Below, piece after piece: positions 25,319 to 33,988 of a stretch of 64,000 bases of DNA. The notes below the pieces were generated by a model. The model was not told the DNA's origin and did no database searches. It saw only the letters and a program-made list of their open reading frames with translations. Origin of the DNA: Streptomyces pinistramenti (lineage in GTDB: Bacteria; Actinomycetota; Actinomycetes; Streptomycetales; Streptomycetaceae); assembly GCF_020564935.1 (NCBI RefSeq), contig NZ_JAJCXB010000027.1:23501-87500 (forward strand), in the 5' to 3' direction. Each line of letters opens with the position of its first letter. Position 1 is the stretch's first letter. The position numbers were made by a program, and so were the translations under genes.

Positions 25319-26575
25319 GTGAACCAACTGAAGTCCCGCGCTGCCGATACCGACGACGTCCCCGCGAAGGAGTTGTTCCCCGGCGCCCTGCCCGACCCGC
25401 TGCGCGGCGAACTCATCGCCTTCCGCCGCGACTTGCACATGCACCCCGAGCTGGGGAACCAGGAATTCCGGACCACCGCGGCGATCAAGGCCCGGCTGGA
25501 ACAGGCCGGTCTGCGGCCCCGCGTCCTGGACATCGGCACCGGCCTGGTGTGCGACATCGGCACGGACCCGGGCGGCCTCGCCGACGAGCCCGCCGCCCGC
25601 CCCGTACTCGCCCTGCGCGCGGACATCGACGCGCTGCCCATCCCGGACACCAAGACCGTCTCCTACCGTTCCACGGTCGCCGACCGCGCGCACGCCTGCG
25701 GCCACGACGTGCACACCACCGTCGTGCTCGGCGCCGGCCTGGTGCTGGCCGGCCTCGCCCGCGAAGGGCTGCTGCCGCACCCGGTCCGGCTGATCTTCCA
25801 GCCCGCCGAAGAAGTCCTGCCCGGCGGCGCGTCCGACGCCATCGAGTCCCGCGTACTGGACGGCGTCGGCCGCATCCTGGCCGTGCACTGCGACCCTGGT
25901 GTCGACGCCGGACGGATCGGCCTGCGCACCGGCCCCATCACCTCGGCCTGCGACCGCCTTGAGGTCGCCGTGGACGGCCCCGGCGGCCACACCGCACGCC
26001 CGCACCTGACCACCGACCTGGTCACCGCCGCCGCCCGGATCGCCGTCGACGTCCCGGCCCTGGTCGCCCGCCGCGTCGACGCGCGCTCCGGACTCGCCGT
26101 CACCTGGGGCCGGCTGGACGCGGGCCACGCCTGCAACGTCATCCCGCAGCACGCCGAACTGTCCGGAACGGTGCGCTGCCTGGACCTGGACACCTGGCGC
26201 CGGGCCCCCGACCTCCTGCACGCCGCCATCGACGAGACCGCCGCGCTGCACGGCGCGAAGTCCCAGATCACCTACGTCCGCGGGGTGCCGCCGGTGGTCA
26301 ACGAAGCCGGTTCGGCTCAGTTGCTGCACGACGCGATGGCCGTCCGGCACGGCGCCGCCGCCATCGAGGACACCGAACAGTCCCTGGGCGGCGAGGACTT
26401 CTCCTGGTACCTCGAACACGTACCGGGCGCGATGGCCAGGCTGGGCGTACGGCCGCCCGGCGATCCCGTACGGCACGATCTGCACCGCGGCGACTTCGAC
26501 GTGGACGAGCAGGCGATCCAGGTGGGTGTGGAGCTGTTCACGGCGGCGGCACTGCTGGACGCGGCGCGCTCCTAG
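25319..26575 (+). CDS. M20-family amidohydrolase (N-acyl amino acid / hippurate type)
   Basis: 418 residues of the M20D peptidase group. Metal-site motifs are in order: RRDLHMHPELGNQEF (~36-50), LALRADIDALPI (~97-108), HACGHDVHT (~124-132, Cys-x-His and His ligands), FQPAEEVLPGGA (Glu-Glu), and near the C-terminus GEDFSWYL plus HDLHRGDFDVDE. The lid domain spans roughly 195-310. No signal peptide, so cytoplasmic. Probable reaction: hydrolysis of an N-acyl amino acid or N-acetyl sugar amide. It is leaderless by spacing. A shared promoter element suggests co-regulation with the wall-polymer genes upstream, but substrate and link are unproven. Confidence 0.88.
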   Translation: MNQLKSRAADTDDVPAKELFPGALPDPLRGELIAFRRDLHMHPELGNQEFRTTAAIKARLEQAGLRPRVLDIGTGLVCDIGTDPGGLADEPAARPVLALRADIDALPIPDTKTVSYRSTVADRAHACGHDVHTTVVLGAGLVLAGLAREGLLPHPVRLIFQPAEEVLPGGASDAIESRVLDGVGRILAVHCDPGVDAGRIGLRTGPITSACDRLEVAVDGPGGHTARPHLTTDLVTAAARIAVDVPALVARRVDARSGLAVTWGRLDAGHACNVIPQHAELSGTVRCLDLDTWRRAPDLLHAAIDETAALHGAKSQITYVRGVPPVVNEAGSAQLLHDAMAVRHGAAAIEDTEQSLGGEDFSWYLEHVPGAMARLGVRPPGDPVRHDLHRGDFDVDEQAIQVGVELFTAAALLDAARS

Positions 26576-26837
26576 GGGCTGTCGCCCTCCCGGCCGGGGC
26601 GCCCGCCGCGCTCCCCGGCCGCCGCGTCCGCCCGGCCGCCAAGGTCATGCCGACGCATGGATGAAGTAAAGAGAAACCCATGGCGTGTTAAAGCGCGTCT
26701 GACGAACCATCGGATACACATGCCCTGGCCCGCTCTTCACGCGAGCGGGCCGCCGCGGCGCCGGGAGCTACCGCGCGCCTTCGAGCGTGCCCGTATCCCG
26801 GGCCGTGTACCCCGCCGGTTCTGTCAGGAGCAGCTTC
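26576..26837 (+). other. Leader of the lyase operon with two hairpins
   Basis: A 262-base gap. GGCCGGGG/CCCCGGCC (26592-26620) probably ends the M20 transcript. An AT-richer stretch (26655-26695) could hold a promoter. A 9-bp stem GGCCCGCTC/GAGCGGGCC (26727-26751) then lies in the 5' leader and could be an attenuator. AGGAG precedes ATG 26838. Confidence 0.4.
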
Positions 26838-27704
26838 ATGCGTTATGGACAAGCACTGCGTCATGAGATCGCGTCCGAGGGGACGACACCCCTCATCGGC
26901 GTCTACGACATGTACTCGGCGTCGGTCGCCGCCGGCCACTACAACGGTTTCTTCGTGTCCGGCTTCGGATTCGCCGCGTCGCACTACGGACTCCCCGACA
27001 TCGGGTTCATCGCCTGGCCCGACATGGTGGCCTTCGTGGAACGCCTGCGCGGCGCCTTCCCGCGCCACCACCTGCTGGTCGACATCGACGACGGCTACGT
27101 CGACCCCGAGGTGGCCTGCCACGTCGTGCGGCGCCTGGAGCGGATCGGGGCGAGCGGCGTCATCCTGGAGGACCAGAAGCGCCCCCGCAGATGCGGGCAC
27201 GCGGACGGCAAGGTGGTGCTGCCGCTGGAGGAGTACCTGGAGAAGCTCGACCTCGTCCTTGCCAGCCGCAGTGACCTGCTGGTCGTGGCGCGGACGGACG
27301 CCACGGAAGAGGACGACATCCTGCGCCGGGCCGCGGCGCTGGCCGCGACCGACGCGGACGTGGTGCTCGTCGACGGGGTGCGCAGCGTCGACTGGATCCG
27401 CCGCATCCGCAAGGTCGTCGGCGACAAGCCGGTGCTCTTCAACCAGATCGCCGGCGGGAAGTCCCCACGCCTGTCGCTGACCGAGCTGACCGAGCTGGGC
27501 ATCGATGTGGCCATTTACAGCACCCCCTGCCTGTTCGCCGCGCACCGCGCGATGGAAACGGCCATGGCGGAGCTGAAGTTCGCCGACGGCAGGCTTCCGG
27601 CCACCGGGGCGGGCGGCGGCGACATCGGCGTCAAGGAGGCCACCGACCTGCTGGCTCAGAACATCGGGCGGCAGCACCCGCAGCGACAGGCCGTCCTGGC
27701 ATGA
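26838..27704 (+). CDS. Isocitrate lyase / PEP mutase superfamily enzyme (lyase-type)
   Basis: 288 residues with the superfamily barrel: LIGVYDMYSASVAA, SGFGFAASHYGLPD, DIDDGY (metal Asp pair), and the active-site loop ILEDQKRPRRCGHADGK near residue 115. Phosphoenolpyruvate mutases have EDK...KKNS in this loop; the R-R-C-G-H seen here carries the catalytic Cys of the C-C bond lyases (methylisocitrate lyase, dimethylmalate lyase, isocitrate lyase). A retro-aldol lyase on a 2-methyl- or alkyl-malate-like acid is therefore more likely than C-P bond formation. The next gene starts within its stop (ATGA). Substrate unknown. Confidence 0.82.
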   Translation: MRYGQALRHEIASEGTTPLIGVYDMYSASVAAGHYNGFFVSGFGFAASHYGLPDIGFIAWPDMVAFVERLRGAFPRHHLLVDIDDGYVDPEVACHVVRRLERIGASGVILEDQKRPRRCGHADGKVVLPLEEYLEKLDLVLASRSDLLVVARTDATEEDDILRRAAALAATDADVVLVDGVRSVDWIRRIRKVVGDKPVLFNQIAGGKSPRLSLTELTELGIDVAIYSTPCLFAAHRAMETAMAELKFADGRLPATGAGGGDIGVKEATDLLAQNIGRQHPQRQAVLA

Positions 27705-28042
27705 CGCCGGGAGCCGGCCCGCGGCACGCACGGCCGCGGCGCCTGAAGCGCCTGGCGGGCGGGGCCACCGTCGCCGCTGCGGTGGTCGGGGAGGTGCTCG
27801 GCGCCGGCGCACTGACGGCCGACGCCGCGGGCCGCTCCCTGATCCTGATCGACAACTCCCACGCGGATTCCTGGCTGGAGATCGACCGGGCCTTCAACCT
27901 CCAACTGGGCGGCGGCGTCACCGGCAGTGACCTCGACGGTGGCGGGACGCACCTCACGTACACCCTGCTGTCCCCGCTGACCCGAGAGGATCGGGGCAAC
28001 CACGGCGAGCCGGCCTCGGCGGGGGAGAAGGAAGAGGAGTGA
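27701..28042 (+). CDS. Small exported protein coupled to the lyase gene
   Basis: 113 residues: Arg-rich N-terminus, hydrophobic stretch AGGATVAAAVVGEVLGAGAL ending in TADAAG (likely signal peptidase site near 42), then a short mature part SLILIDNSHADSWLEIDRAFNLQLGGGVTGSD and an acidic EKEEE tail. ATG 27701 overlaps the lyase stop by four bases, so it is translated with it. I recognise no family. A secreted protein coupled to a cytosolic lyase is an odd pairing. Confidence 0.55.
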   Translation: MTPGAGPRHARPRRLKRLAGGATVAAAVVGEVLGAGALTADAAGRSLILIDNSHADSWLEIDRAFNLQLGGGVTGSDLDGGGTHLTYTLLSPLTREDRGNHGEPASAGEKEEE

Positions 28043-28087
28043 CCCGGTGACCAGGCGGCTTTCCCGGCCGCTATGACCTGACGACCC

Positions 28088-28121
28088 CGAGGGGGCGGTG
28101 GCGCAAGCCTCCGCCCCCTCG
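28088..28121 (+). terminator. Terminator after the lyase operon
   Basis: CGAGGGGGCGG and CCGCCCCCTCG (11-bp arms), loop of 12 bases, about 45 bases after the stop. Confidence 0.7.
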
Positions 28122-28202
28122 CGCGTGCCGGGCGCGTGCGCCCGGCGCCGCCCCTTCGCGACGAATCGATAACGGCCGCGTCGTGGAGGGTTTTGCGCCA
28201 TG

Positions 28203-28216
28203 TCTACGCGCGTTAA
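28203..28216. promoter_or_regulatory. Nucleoside-regulon operator, bmp site
   Basis: TCTACGCGCGTTAA, two mismatches from the palindrome TCTACGCGCGTAGA found at four other nucleoside genes. It overlaps TTAATCT, a possible -10 box of the transporter operon. Confidence 0.6.
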
Positions 28217-28268
28217 TCTCCCGCTAAGCCGGCGCCACCGAAGGTGCCGGGAGCGAAGGGAAGGCCCC

Positions 28269-29300
28269 GTGCGTCGGGTCACCAGGATTGCCGCCGCGGC
28301 CAGCGCCACCGCTGTCCTCGCGCTCACCGCCACCGCGTGCGGGCAGAGCTTCGCCGAGGCCAACCGCGCCAAGCACGCCGGCGTCGGGCTCGCCTTCGAC
28401 ATCGGAGGCCGGGACGACCATTCGTTCAACGAGGCGGCGGCGCGCGGTACGGAGAACGCCAGGAAGGCGCTCGGTGTCAACGTCAAGATGCTGACGGCCA
28501 AGAACGGCGAGACCGAGGCCGACCGCGAGCAGCGGCTGACGTCCTTCGCCGAAGCGGGCTACAACCCGGTCATCGGCGTCGGCTTCGCCTACAGCCAGTC
28601 CGTGCAGAACGTCGCCAAGGACTTCCCCGCCACCACGTTCGGCGTGGTCGACGCGGTGCCGACGGGCAAGAACGTCGACGCGATGGTCTTCGCCGAGCAC
28701 GAGGGCTCCTATCTGGCCGGCGTCGCCGCGGCCCTGAAGAGCAAGAGCCACGAGGTCGGCTTCATCGGCGGCGTCAACAACGCGCTGATCCAGAAGTTCC
28801 AGGCCGGCTTCGAGCAGGGCGTCCGGGCCACCGACCCGAAGGCCAAGATCACCTCGCAGTACCTCTACCCGAACAACGACAAGGGCTTCAACGACCCGGC
28901 CGCCGCGAAGGCCAAGGCCGCCGGCATGCTCGACAGCGGGATCGACGTGATCTACTCCGCGGCCGGACAGTCGGGCGCCGGAGCCATCGAGGCGATCAGC
29001 AAGCGCAAGGGCGCCTGGGCGATCGGCGTGGACTCCGACCAGTACCGCCAGGCGGGTCTGGCGAAGTACCGGAACTGCATCCTCACGTCCGTGGTCAAGA
29101 ACGTCGACGTCGCGGTCTACGACCTGATCAAGAGCGTCGAGCACGGCAAGCCGCTGACCGGCGTGCACAGCTACGACGTGCGCAGGAACGGCGTCACGCT
29201 CGCCACGTCCGGCGGCTTCATCAAGGACATCCAGCCGCAGATCGACGCGGCCAGGAAGAAGATCGTCGAGGGCAAGGTGAAGGTCAAGGAGACGCCCTAG
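28269..29300 (+). CDS. Nucleoside-binding lipoprotein of a BMP-family ABC transporter
   Basis: 343 residues. The signal sequence ends in a lipobox (TATAC, Cys about residue 24), so the protein is tethered outside the membrane. The BMP/Med fold is clear: AFDIGGRDDHSFNEAAARGTENA, VIGVGFAYSQSVQNVAKDFP, FAEHEGSYLAGVAAAL, VGFIGGVNNALIQKFQAGFEQGV, DVIYSAAGQSGAGAIEA and GVDSDQY. GTG 28269 has GGGAAGG 7 bases upstream. It heads an operon with an ATPase, two permeases and cytidine deaminase, so it most likely captures purine or pyrimidine nucleosides. Confidence 0.92.
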   Translation: MRRVTRIAAAASATAVLALTATACGQSFAEANRAKHAGVGLAFDIGGRDDHSFNEAAARGTENARKALGVNVKMLTAKNGETEADREQRLTSFAEAGYNPVIGVGFAYSQSVQNVAKDFPATTFGVVDAVPTGKNVDAMVFAEHEGSYLAGVAAALKSKSHEVGFIGGVNNALIQKFQAGFEQGVRATDPKAKITSQYLYPNNDKGFNDPAAAKAKAAGMLDSGIDVIYSAAGQSGAGAIEAISKRKGAWAIGVDSDQYRQAGLAKYRNCILTSVVKNVDVAVYDLIKSVEHGKPLTGVHSYDVRRNGVTLATSGGFIKDIQPQIDAARKKIVEGKVKVKETP

Positions 29301-29304
29301 ACGA

Positions 29305-31053
29305 GTGAGTCCGGGAACCGGGCGGCACGGCGGCGGCCCCCGAGGCCCGGCCCGCGTCCCCATCCGACCTTCCGCACCACACCCGCCCCTTCCGCTCCTT
29401 CATCCCCGAGGGGAGTGCGCCATCAACGCAGCACCCACGAGCAGCAGTCCGGCGAGCCCGGACGCCCCTGCCGTAGAACTCCGCGGCATCACCAAGCGGT
29501 TCCCCGGCGTCGTCGCCAACCACGACATCCACCTCACCGTGCGCCGCGGGTCCGTCCACGCCCTGTGCGGCGAGAACGGCGCCGGCAAGTCCACCCTGAT
29601 GAAGATCCTCTACGGCATGCAGAAGCCGGACGAGGGCACCATCACGCTGGACGGCCACGAGGTCACCCTGCACACACCGGGCGACGCCATCGCCCGTGGC
29701 ATCGGCATGGTGCACCAGCACTTCATGCTCGCCGACAACCTCACCGTCCTGGAGAACACCGTCCTGGGCGCCGAGAAACTGCACGGCATCTCCGGCGGCG
29801 CCCGCGCGAAAATACGCGAGATCTCGGACGCGTACGGGCTGAACATCCGGCCCGACGTGCTCGTCGAAGACCTCGGCGTCGCCGACCGCCAGCGCGTGGA
29901 GATCCTCAAGGTCCTCTACCGCGGCGCCCGCACCCTCATCCTCGACGAGCCGACCGCGGTCCTCGTCCCGCAGGAGGTCGACGCGCTCTTCGACAACCTG
30001 CGCGAGCTGAAGTCCGAGGGTCTGACCGTCATCTTCATCTCCCACAAGCTCGGCGAGGTGCTGTCGGTCGCCGACGACATCACCGTCATCCGGCGCGGCA
30101 CGACCGTCGCGTCCGTCGAACCGGCCGCCACCACCCCCAAGCAGCTCGCCGAGCTGATGGTCGGCAGCGAACTGCCGTCCCCCGAGACCCGCGATTCGAC
30201 CGTCACCGACCAGCCGATGCTGGAGGTCGACGGCCTCCACCTGACGGCAACCGACTCCGACGGCGTGGTCCGCACGGTCCTGGACGGCGTCGGCCTGACC
30301 ATCCACAAGGGCGAAGTGCTGGGCGTCGCAGGTGTGGAGGGCAACGGCCAGGCCGAACTGGTCGAGGCCATCATGGGCACCAGGGCACCCGACCACGGCA
30401 CCGTCACCCTCGACGGCACCGACATCTCGCGCACCACCACCCGCAGGCGCCGTGAGGGCGGCATCGGCTACATCCCCGAGGACCGGCACCGCCACGGCCT
30501 GCTGCTGGAAGCCCCGCTGTGGGAGAACCGCATCCTCGGGCACGTCACCGAACGCCCCAACAGCAAGGGCAAGCTCCTCGACATCCCCGGCGCCCGCAAG
30601 GACACCGCACGCATCGTCGACGCGTACGACGTGCGCACCCCCGGCATCGAGGTCACCGCGGCCTCGCTCTCCGGCGGCAACCAGCAGAAGCTGATCGTCG
30701 GCCGCGAGATGAGCCACCACCCCAAGCTGCTGATCGCCGCCCACCCCACCCGCGGCGTGGACGTCGGCGCGCAGGCGCAGATCTGGGAACAGATCCGCGA
30801 GGCCCGCCGCGAGGGCCTGGCGGTGCTGCTGATCTCCGCCGACCTGGACGAGCTGATCGGCCTGTCCGACACCCTGCGGGTGATGTACCGCGGCCGGCTG
30901 GTCGCGGACGCCGATCCCGCCGTCATCACCCCGGAGGAGTTGGGCTCCGCCATGACCGGTGCCGCCAGCGGCCACCTCACAGCGGACGGGGACACCGGCA
31001 CCGGCCGCCCCGCGTCCGGCGGCGCGGCCGCGACGGGCGGTGACCAGGAATGA
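29305..31053 (+). CDS. Nucleoside ABC transporter ATPase, two nucleotide-binding domains
   Basis: Up to 582 residues, RbsA/YufO type. Domain 1 has Walker A GENGAGKST and Walker B LILDEPTAVLVPQE. Domain 2 has the usual degenerate P-loop GVEGNGQAEL and the signature LSGGNQQK with HPTRGVDVGA. It powers import through the two permeases downstream. The start is unclear. GTG 29305 lies just after the lipoprotein stop without a good ribosome site and adds ~39 unconserved residues. GAGGGGAG (29408-29415) sits 6 bases before an in-frame ATC (29422) where homologues would begin, so AUC initiation is possible. The stop overlaps the next ATG. Confidence 0.9.
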   Translation: MSPGTGRHGGGPRGPARVPIRPSAPHPPLPLLHPRGECAINAAPTSSSPASPDAPAVELRGITKRFPGVVANHDIHLTVRRGSVHALCGENGAGKSTLMKILYGMQKPDEGTITLDGHEVTLHTPGDAIARGIGMVHQHFMLADNLTVLENTVLGAEKLHGISGGARAKIREISDAYGLNIRPDVLVEDLGVADRQRVEILKVLYRGARTLILDEPTAVLVPQEVDALFDNLRELKSEGLTVIFISHKLGEVLSVADDITVIRRGTTVASVEPAATTPKQLAELMVGSELPSPETRDSTVTDQPMLEVDGLHLTATDSDGVVRTVLDGVGLTIHKGEVLGVAGVEGNGQAELVEAIMGTRAPDHGTVTLDGTDISRTTTRRRREGGIGYIPEDRHRHGLLLEAPLWENRILGHVTERPNSKGKLLDIPGARKDTARIVDAYDVRTPGIEVTAASLSGGNQQKLIVGREMSHHPKLLIAAHPTRGVDVGAQAQIWEQIREARREGLAVLLISADLDELIGLSDTLRVMYRGRLVADADPAVITPEELGSAMTGAASGHLTADGDTGTGRPASGGAAATGGDQE

Positions 31054-32207
31054 GCACCGCGACCAAGCTCCCCACCGGGGACGCGGCCAGGAGCGCCACC
31101 CGCGAGAAGGTGATCCTCGCCGTCGCCGCGCCGCTGCTGGCCATCGTCGCCGCGATAGTCATCAGCTCGCTGGTCTTCCTGGCGTCCGGCGAGAACCCGT
31201 TCCGTGCCTACGGGATCATGGCCGATTACGGCCACTACAGCGACAGCCAGGTCTGGATCATCAACAAGGCGGTGCCGTACTACCTTTCGGCACTGGCGGT
31301 CGCCATCGGCTTCCGGATGAACCTCTTCAACATCGGCGTCGACGGCCAGTACCGCCTCGCCGCCTTCGCCGCGGCGGCCGTCGGCGGTGCCGTCGTGCTG
31401 CCGGGCGCGCTCCAGATCATCCTGCTCATCGTCATCGCGATGCTGGTGGGCGCCGTCTGGTCCGGCATCGCGGGGCTGCTCAAGACCACCCGCGGCGTCA
31501 GCGAAGTGATCACCACGATCATGCTGAACTCCATCGCCGCATCGGTCATCGGCTACTTCCTCCAGGACGGCCGCCTCGCCGTCAAGGACGGCAACCTCCT
31601 GCACACCAAGTTCCTCCCGGAAGCCGCCCACTTCTTCTCCTTCCCCACCCACCCCAAGCCCGTCTACGGCTTCGTGGTGATCGCGGTGGTGGCCGGCGCG
31701 CTGTACTGGTTCCTGCTCTCCCGCACCCGCTTCGGCTTCGACCTGCGGGCCGTCGGCGCCTCCGAGCCGGCCGCCGAGGCCAGCGGCGTCAGCGTCAAGC
31801 GGATGGTCGTCATCTCCATGCTGCTGTCCGGCGCAGCGGCCGGCCTGGTCGGGATGCCCACCCTGCTCGGCGAGTCCTTCCAGTACGGCACGGACTTCCC
31901 GGCCGGCATCGGCTTCACCGGCATCGCCATCGCCCTCCTCGGCCGCAACCACCCCCTCGGCATGGCCTTCGGCGCCCTGCTGTGGGCCTTCCTCGACCGC
32001 ACCGGCTCCCGCCTGGAGTTCGAGGGCTACGCCCAGGAAATCGTCGGCGTCATCCAGGGCGTCATCGTGCTGTGCGTGGTCATCGCGTACGAGATCGTGC
32101 GCCGCTACGGACTGCGGCTCCAGCAGCGCAAGGTCGGCGAGGAACTGGCGGCCGCGGCCCGTACCGCGGGTGCCGACAACAACGACAAGCCGGAGGTGTC
32201 GGCGTGA
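31050..32207 (+). CDS. Nucleoside ABC transporter permease 1
   Basis: 385 residues, about nine membrane helices, of the BPD_transp_2 branched permease family (YufP/NupP-like). Marks: GENPFRAYGIM, RMNLFNIGVDGQYRLAAFAAAAVGG, RGVSEVITTIMLNSIAASVIGYFL, the cytoplasmic loop GASEPAAEASGVSVKRM, and GIGFTGIAIALLGRNHPLGM. The C-terminal 40 residues are hydrophilic. ATG 31050 overlaps the ATPase stop (ATGA) and its own stop overlaps the next GTG, so the operon is tightly coupled. Confidence 0.92.
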   Translation: MSTATKLPTGDAARSATREKVILAVAAPLLAIVAAIVISSLVFLASGENPFRAYGIMADYGHYSDSQVWIINKAVPYYLSALAVAIGFRMNLFNIGVDGQYRLAAFAAAAVGGAVVLPGALQIILLIVIAMLVGAVWSGIAGLLKTTRGVSEVITTIMLNSIAASVIGYFLQDGRLAVKDGNLLHTKFLPEAAHFFSFPTHPKPVYGFVVIAVVAGALYWFLLSRTRFGFDLRAVGASEPAAEASGVSVKRMVVISMLLSGAAAGLVGMPTLLGESFQYGTDFPAGIGFTGIAIALLGRNHPLGMAFGALLWAFLDRTGSRLEFEGYAQEIVGVIQGVIVLCVVIAYEIVRRYGLRLQQRKVGEELAAAARTAGADNNDKPEVSA

Positions 32208-33484
32208 GTGCGGACCTCAAGCCCGCGGCGCAGCCCGCGGCCCCCGCGACGGCCGGCCGGCGCAGGCTGACCTACCCCTGGGTCCTGCTGATCATCGCCG
32301 TCGCCCTGCTCGCGGTCTCCGCGCTGCGGGCGATCACCGGCACGGCGGACCTCACCTCCACCGGCCAGTTCGGCGCCGCGCTCGGCGCCGCCGTGCCGAT
32401 CGGCCTCGCGGGCCTGGGCGGCCTGTGGTCCGAGCGGGCCGGCGTGGTCAACATCGGCCTCGAAGGCATGATGATGCTCGGCTCGTTCGCGGCCGGCTGG
32501 ATCGGCTGGCAGCACGGGCCGTGGGCCGCGGCGCTGGCCGGCATCATCGGCGGCGCGCTCGGTGGCCTGATCCACGCGGTCGCCACCGTCACCTTCGGCG
32601 TCGACCACATCGTCTCCGGCGTCGCCATCAACATCCTCGCCCTCGGCGCCACCCAGTACCTCGCCACCCTGTGGTTCGGCGCGGAAGGCAGCGCCGCGCA
32701 GGCCGCGGGCGGCAACGACAAGCAGTCCCCGCCGATGCCGGACATGCCGACCTTCACCGTCCCCGGCCTCTCCGACTGGCTCAACTCCATCGAGGCGCAC
32801 CACTGGTTCGCCGTCTCCGACCTCGCCGGCATCCTCGGCGCCGCCGTCACCAACGTCTCCTGGCTGACGGTGGCCACCATCGGCCTGTTCGTCGGCAGCT
32901 TCTACCTGCTGTGGCGCTCGCCGTTCGGCCTGCGGCTGCGGTCCTGCGGCGAGGCCCCGCTGTCCGCCGAGACCCTGGGCGTCAACGTCTACCGGTACAA
33001 GTACGCGGCCGTCCTGGTCTCCGGCGCGCTCGCCGGACTCGGCGGCGCCTTCCTCTCCATCGGCGTGCACTTCTACCAGGACGGCCAGACCGGCGGCCGC
33101 GGCTACATCGGCCTGGCCACGATGATCTTCGGCAACTGGCGTCCCGGCGGCGTCGCGATGGGCGCCGGACTCTTCGGCTTCATGGACGCCATGCAGCTGC
33201 GCAGCGGCGGCCCCACCGTGCACGCCCTGCTGCTCGGCCTCGCCGCCCTGCTCGCCGTCCTCGCGCTGCTGCGGCTGCGCGCCGCCAAGCGCGGCCAGGC
33301 AGCGGCGGCCGCCGTCGTCGCCGTCGCGCTGGTCGTCTGGTACTTCCTCGCCGACACCGTGCCGCTCGAACTCGTCGAGGCCAGCCCCTACATCGCCACC
33401 CTGCTCGTGCTCGCCCTCTTCTCCCAGCGGCTGCGGCCGCCGAAGGCCGGCGGCAGACCCTACCGCCGAGGACAAGGCACATGA
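32204..33484 (+). CDS. Nucleoside ABC transporter permease 2
   Basis: 426 residues with around ten helices, the YufQ/NupQ-like partner permease. Marks: WSERAGVVNIGLEGMMMLGSFAAGW, DHIVSGVAINILALGATQYL, SPFGLRLRSCGEAPLSAETLGVNVYRYKY, and GRGYIGLATMIFGNWRPGG. GTG 32204 has GGAGG 8 bases upstream and overlaps the previous stop. The C-terminus adds two extra helices compared with the shortest homologues. It forms the channel with permease 1. Confidence 0.92.
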   Translation: MSADLKPAAQPAAPATAGRRRLTYPWVLLIIAVALLAVSALRAITGTADLTSTGQFGAALGAAVPIGLAGLGGLWSERAGVVNIGLEGMMMLGSFAAGWIGWQHGPWAAALAGIIGGALGGLIHAVATVTFGVDHIVSGVAINILALGATQYLATLWFGAEGSAAQAAGGNDKQSPPMPDMPTFTVPGLSDWLNSIEAHHWFAVSDLAGILGAAVTNVSWLTVATIGLFVGSFYLLWRSPFGLRLRSCGEAPLSAETLGVNVYRYKYAAVLVSGALAGLGGAFLSIGVHFYQDGQTGGRGYIGLATMIFGNWRPGGVAMGAGLFGFMDAMQLRSGGPTVHALLLGLAALLAVLALLRLRAAKRGQAAAAAVVAVALVVWYFLADTVPLELVEASPYIATLLVLALFSQRLRPPKAGGRPYRRGQGT

Positions 33485-33882
33485 ACCCACAGGTGCAGGT
33501 CGACTGGACCGCACTGCGCGCGCAGGCCCGGGACGCCATGTCCCGGGCCTACGCCCCGTATTCCGGCTACCCCGTAGGCGCCGCCGCGCTGGTCGACGAC
33601 GGCCGCACGGTCACCGGCTGCAACGTCGAGAACGCCTCGTACGGCCTCGCGCTGTGCGCCGAATGCGGTCTGATCTCCGCCCTGTTCGCCACCGGCGGCG
33701 GCCGGCTGACGGCCTTCACCTGCGTCGACGGCGCCGGTGAGCCGCTGGTCCCGTGCGGCCGCTGCCGCCAGCTGCTGTACGAACACGGCGGCGGCCCGCT
33801 CCTCGTCGACACGGCGTCCGGCATCCGCACGCTCGCCGAGCTGCTGCCGGACGCCTTCGGCCCCGGACACCTGCGCGGCTGA
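33481..33882 (+). CDS. cdd: Cytidine deaminase
   Basis: 133 residues, the size of the homotetrameric zinc class. It has YSGYPVGAAAL, NVENASYGLALCAECG (Cys-Ala-Glu: zinc Cys and catalytic Glu) and PCGRCRQLL (two further zinc Cys). It converts cytidine and deoxycytidine to uridine and deoxyuridine. The ATG overlaps the permease stop, so imported pyrimidine nucleosides meet the deaminase directly; the thymidine phosphorylase gene follows after a terminator. Confidence 0.96.
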   Translation: MNPQVQVDWTALRAQARDAMSRAYAPYSGYPVGAAALVDDGRTVTGCNVENASYGLALCAECGLISALFATGGGRLTAFTCVDGAGEPLVPCGRCRQLLYEHGGGPLLVDTASGIRTLAELLPDAFGPGHLRG

Positions 33883-33895
33883 CACCGGCACACGG

Positions 33896-33925
33896 CGGCG
33901 CACCGGGCCGCCGCCCGGTGCGCCG
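33896..33925 (+). terminator. Terminator between cdd and deoA
   Basis: 13-bp arms CGGCGCACCGGGC and complement, four-base loop. With an operator following at 33945, deoA likely has its own promoter, perhaps with partial read-through. Confidence 0.65.
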
Positions 33926-33944
33926 TCGCCCTCGCACCCCGGTG

Positions 33945-33958
33945 TCTATGCGTGTAGA
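33945..33958. promoter_or_regulatory. Nucleoside-regulon operator, deoA site
   Basis: TCTATGCGTGTAGA, differing at two positions from TCTACGCGCGTAGA, ends 30 bases before the deoA start. TAGAAC overlaps it as a possible -10. Confidence 0.55.
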
Positions 33959-33988
33959 ACTTGATCAACCGCCCGAAAGGAAGCCCCC

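Noticed and set aside
26838..27704. Phosphonate biosynthesis (PEP mutase)
   Set aside because: The active-site loop has RRCGH rather than EDK...KKNS and no phosphonopyruvate decarboxylase is adjacent.
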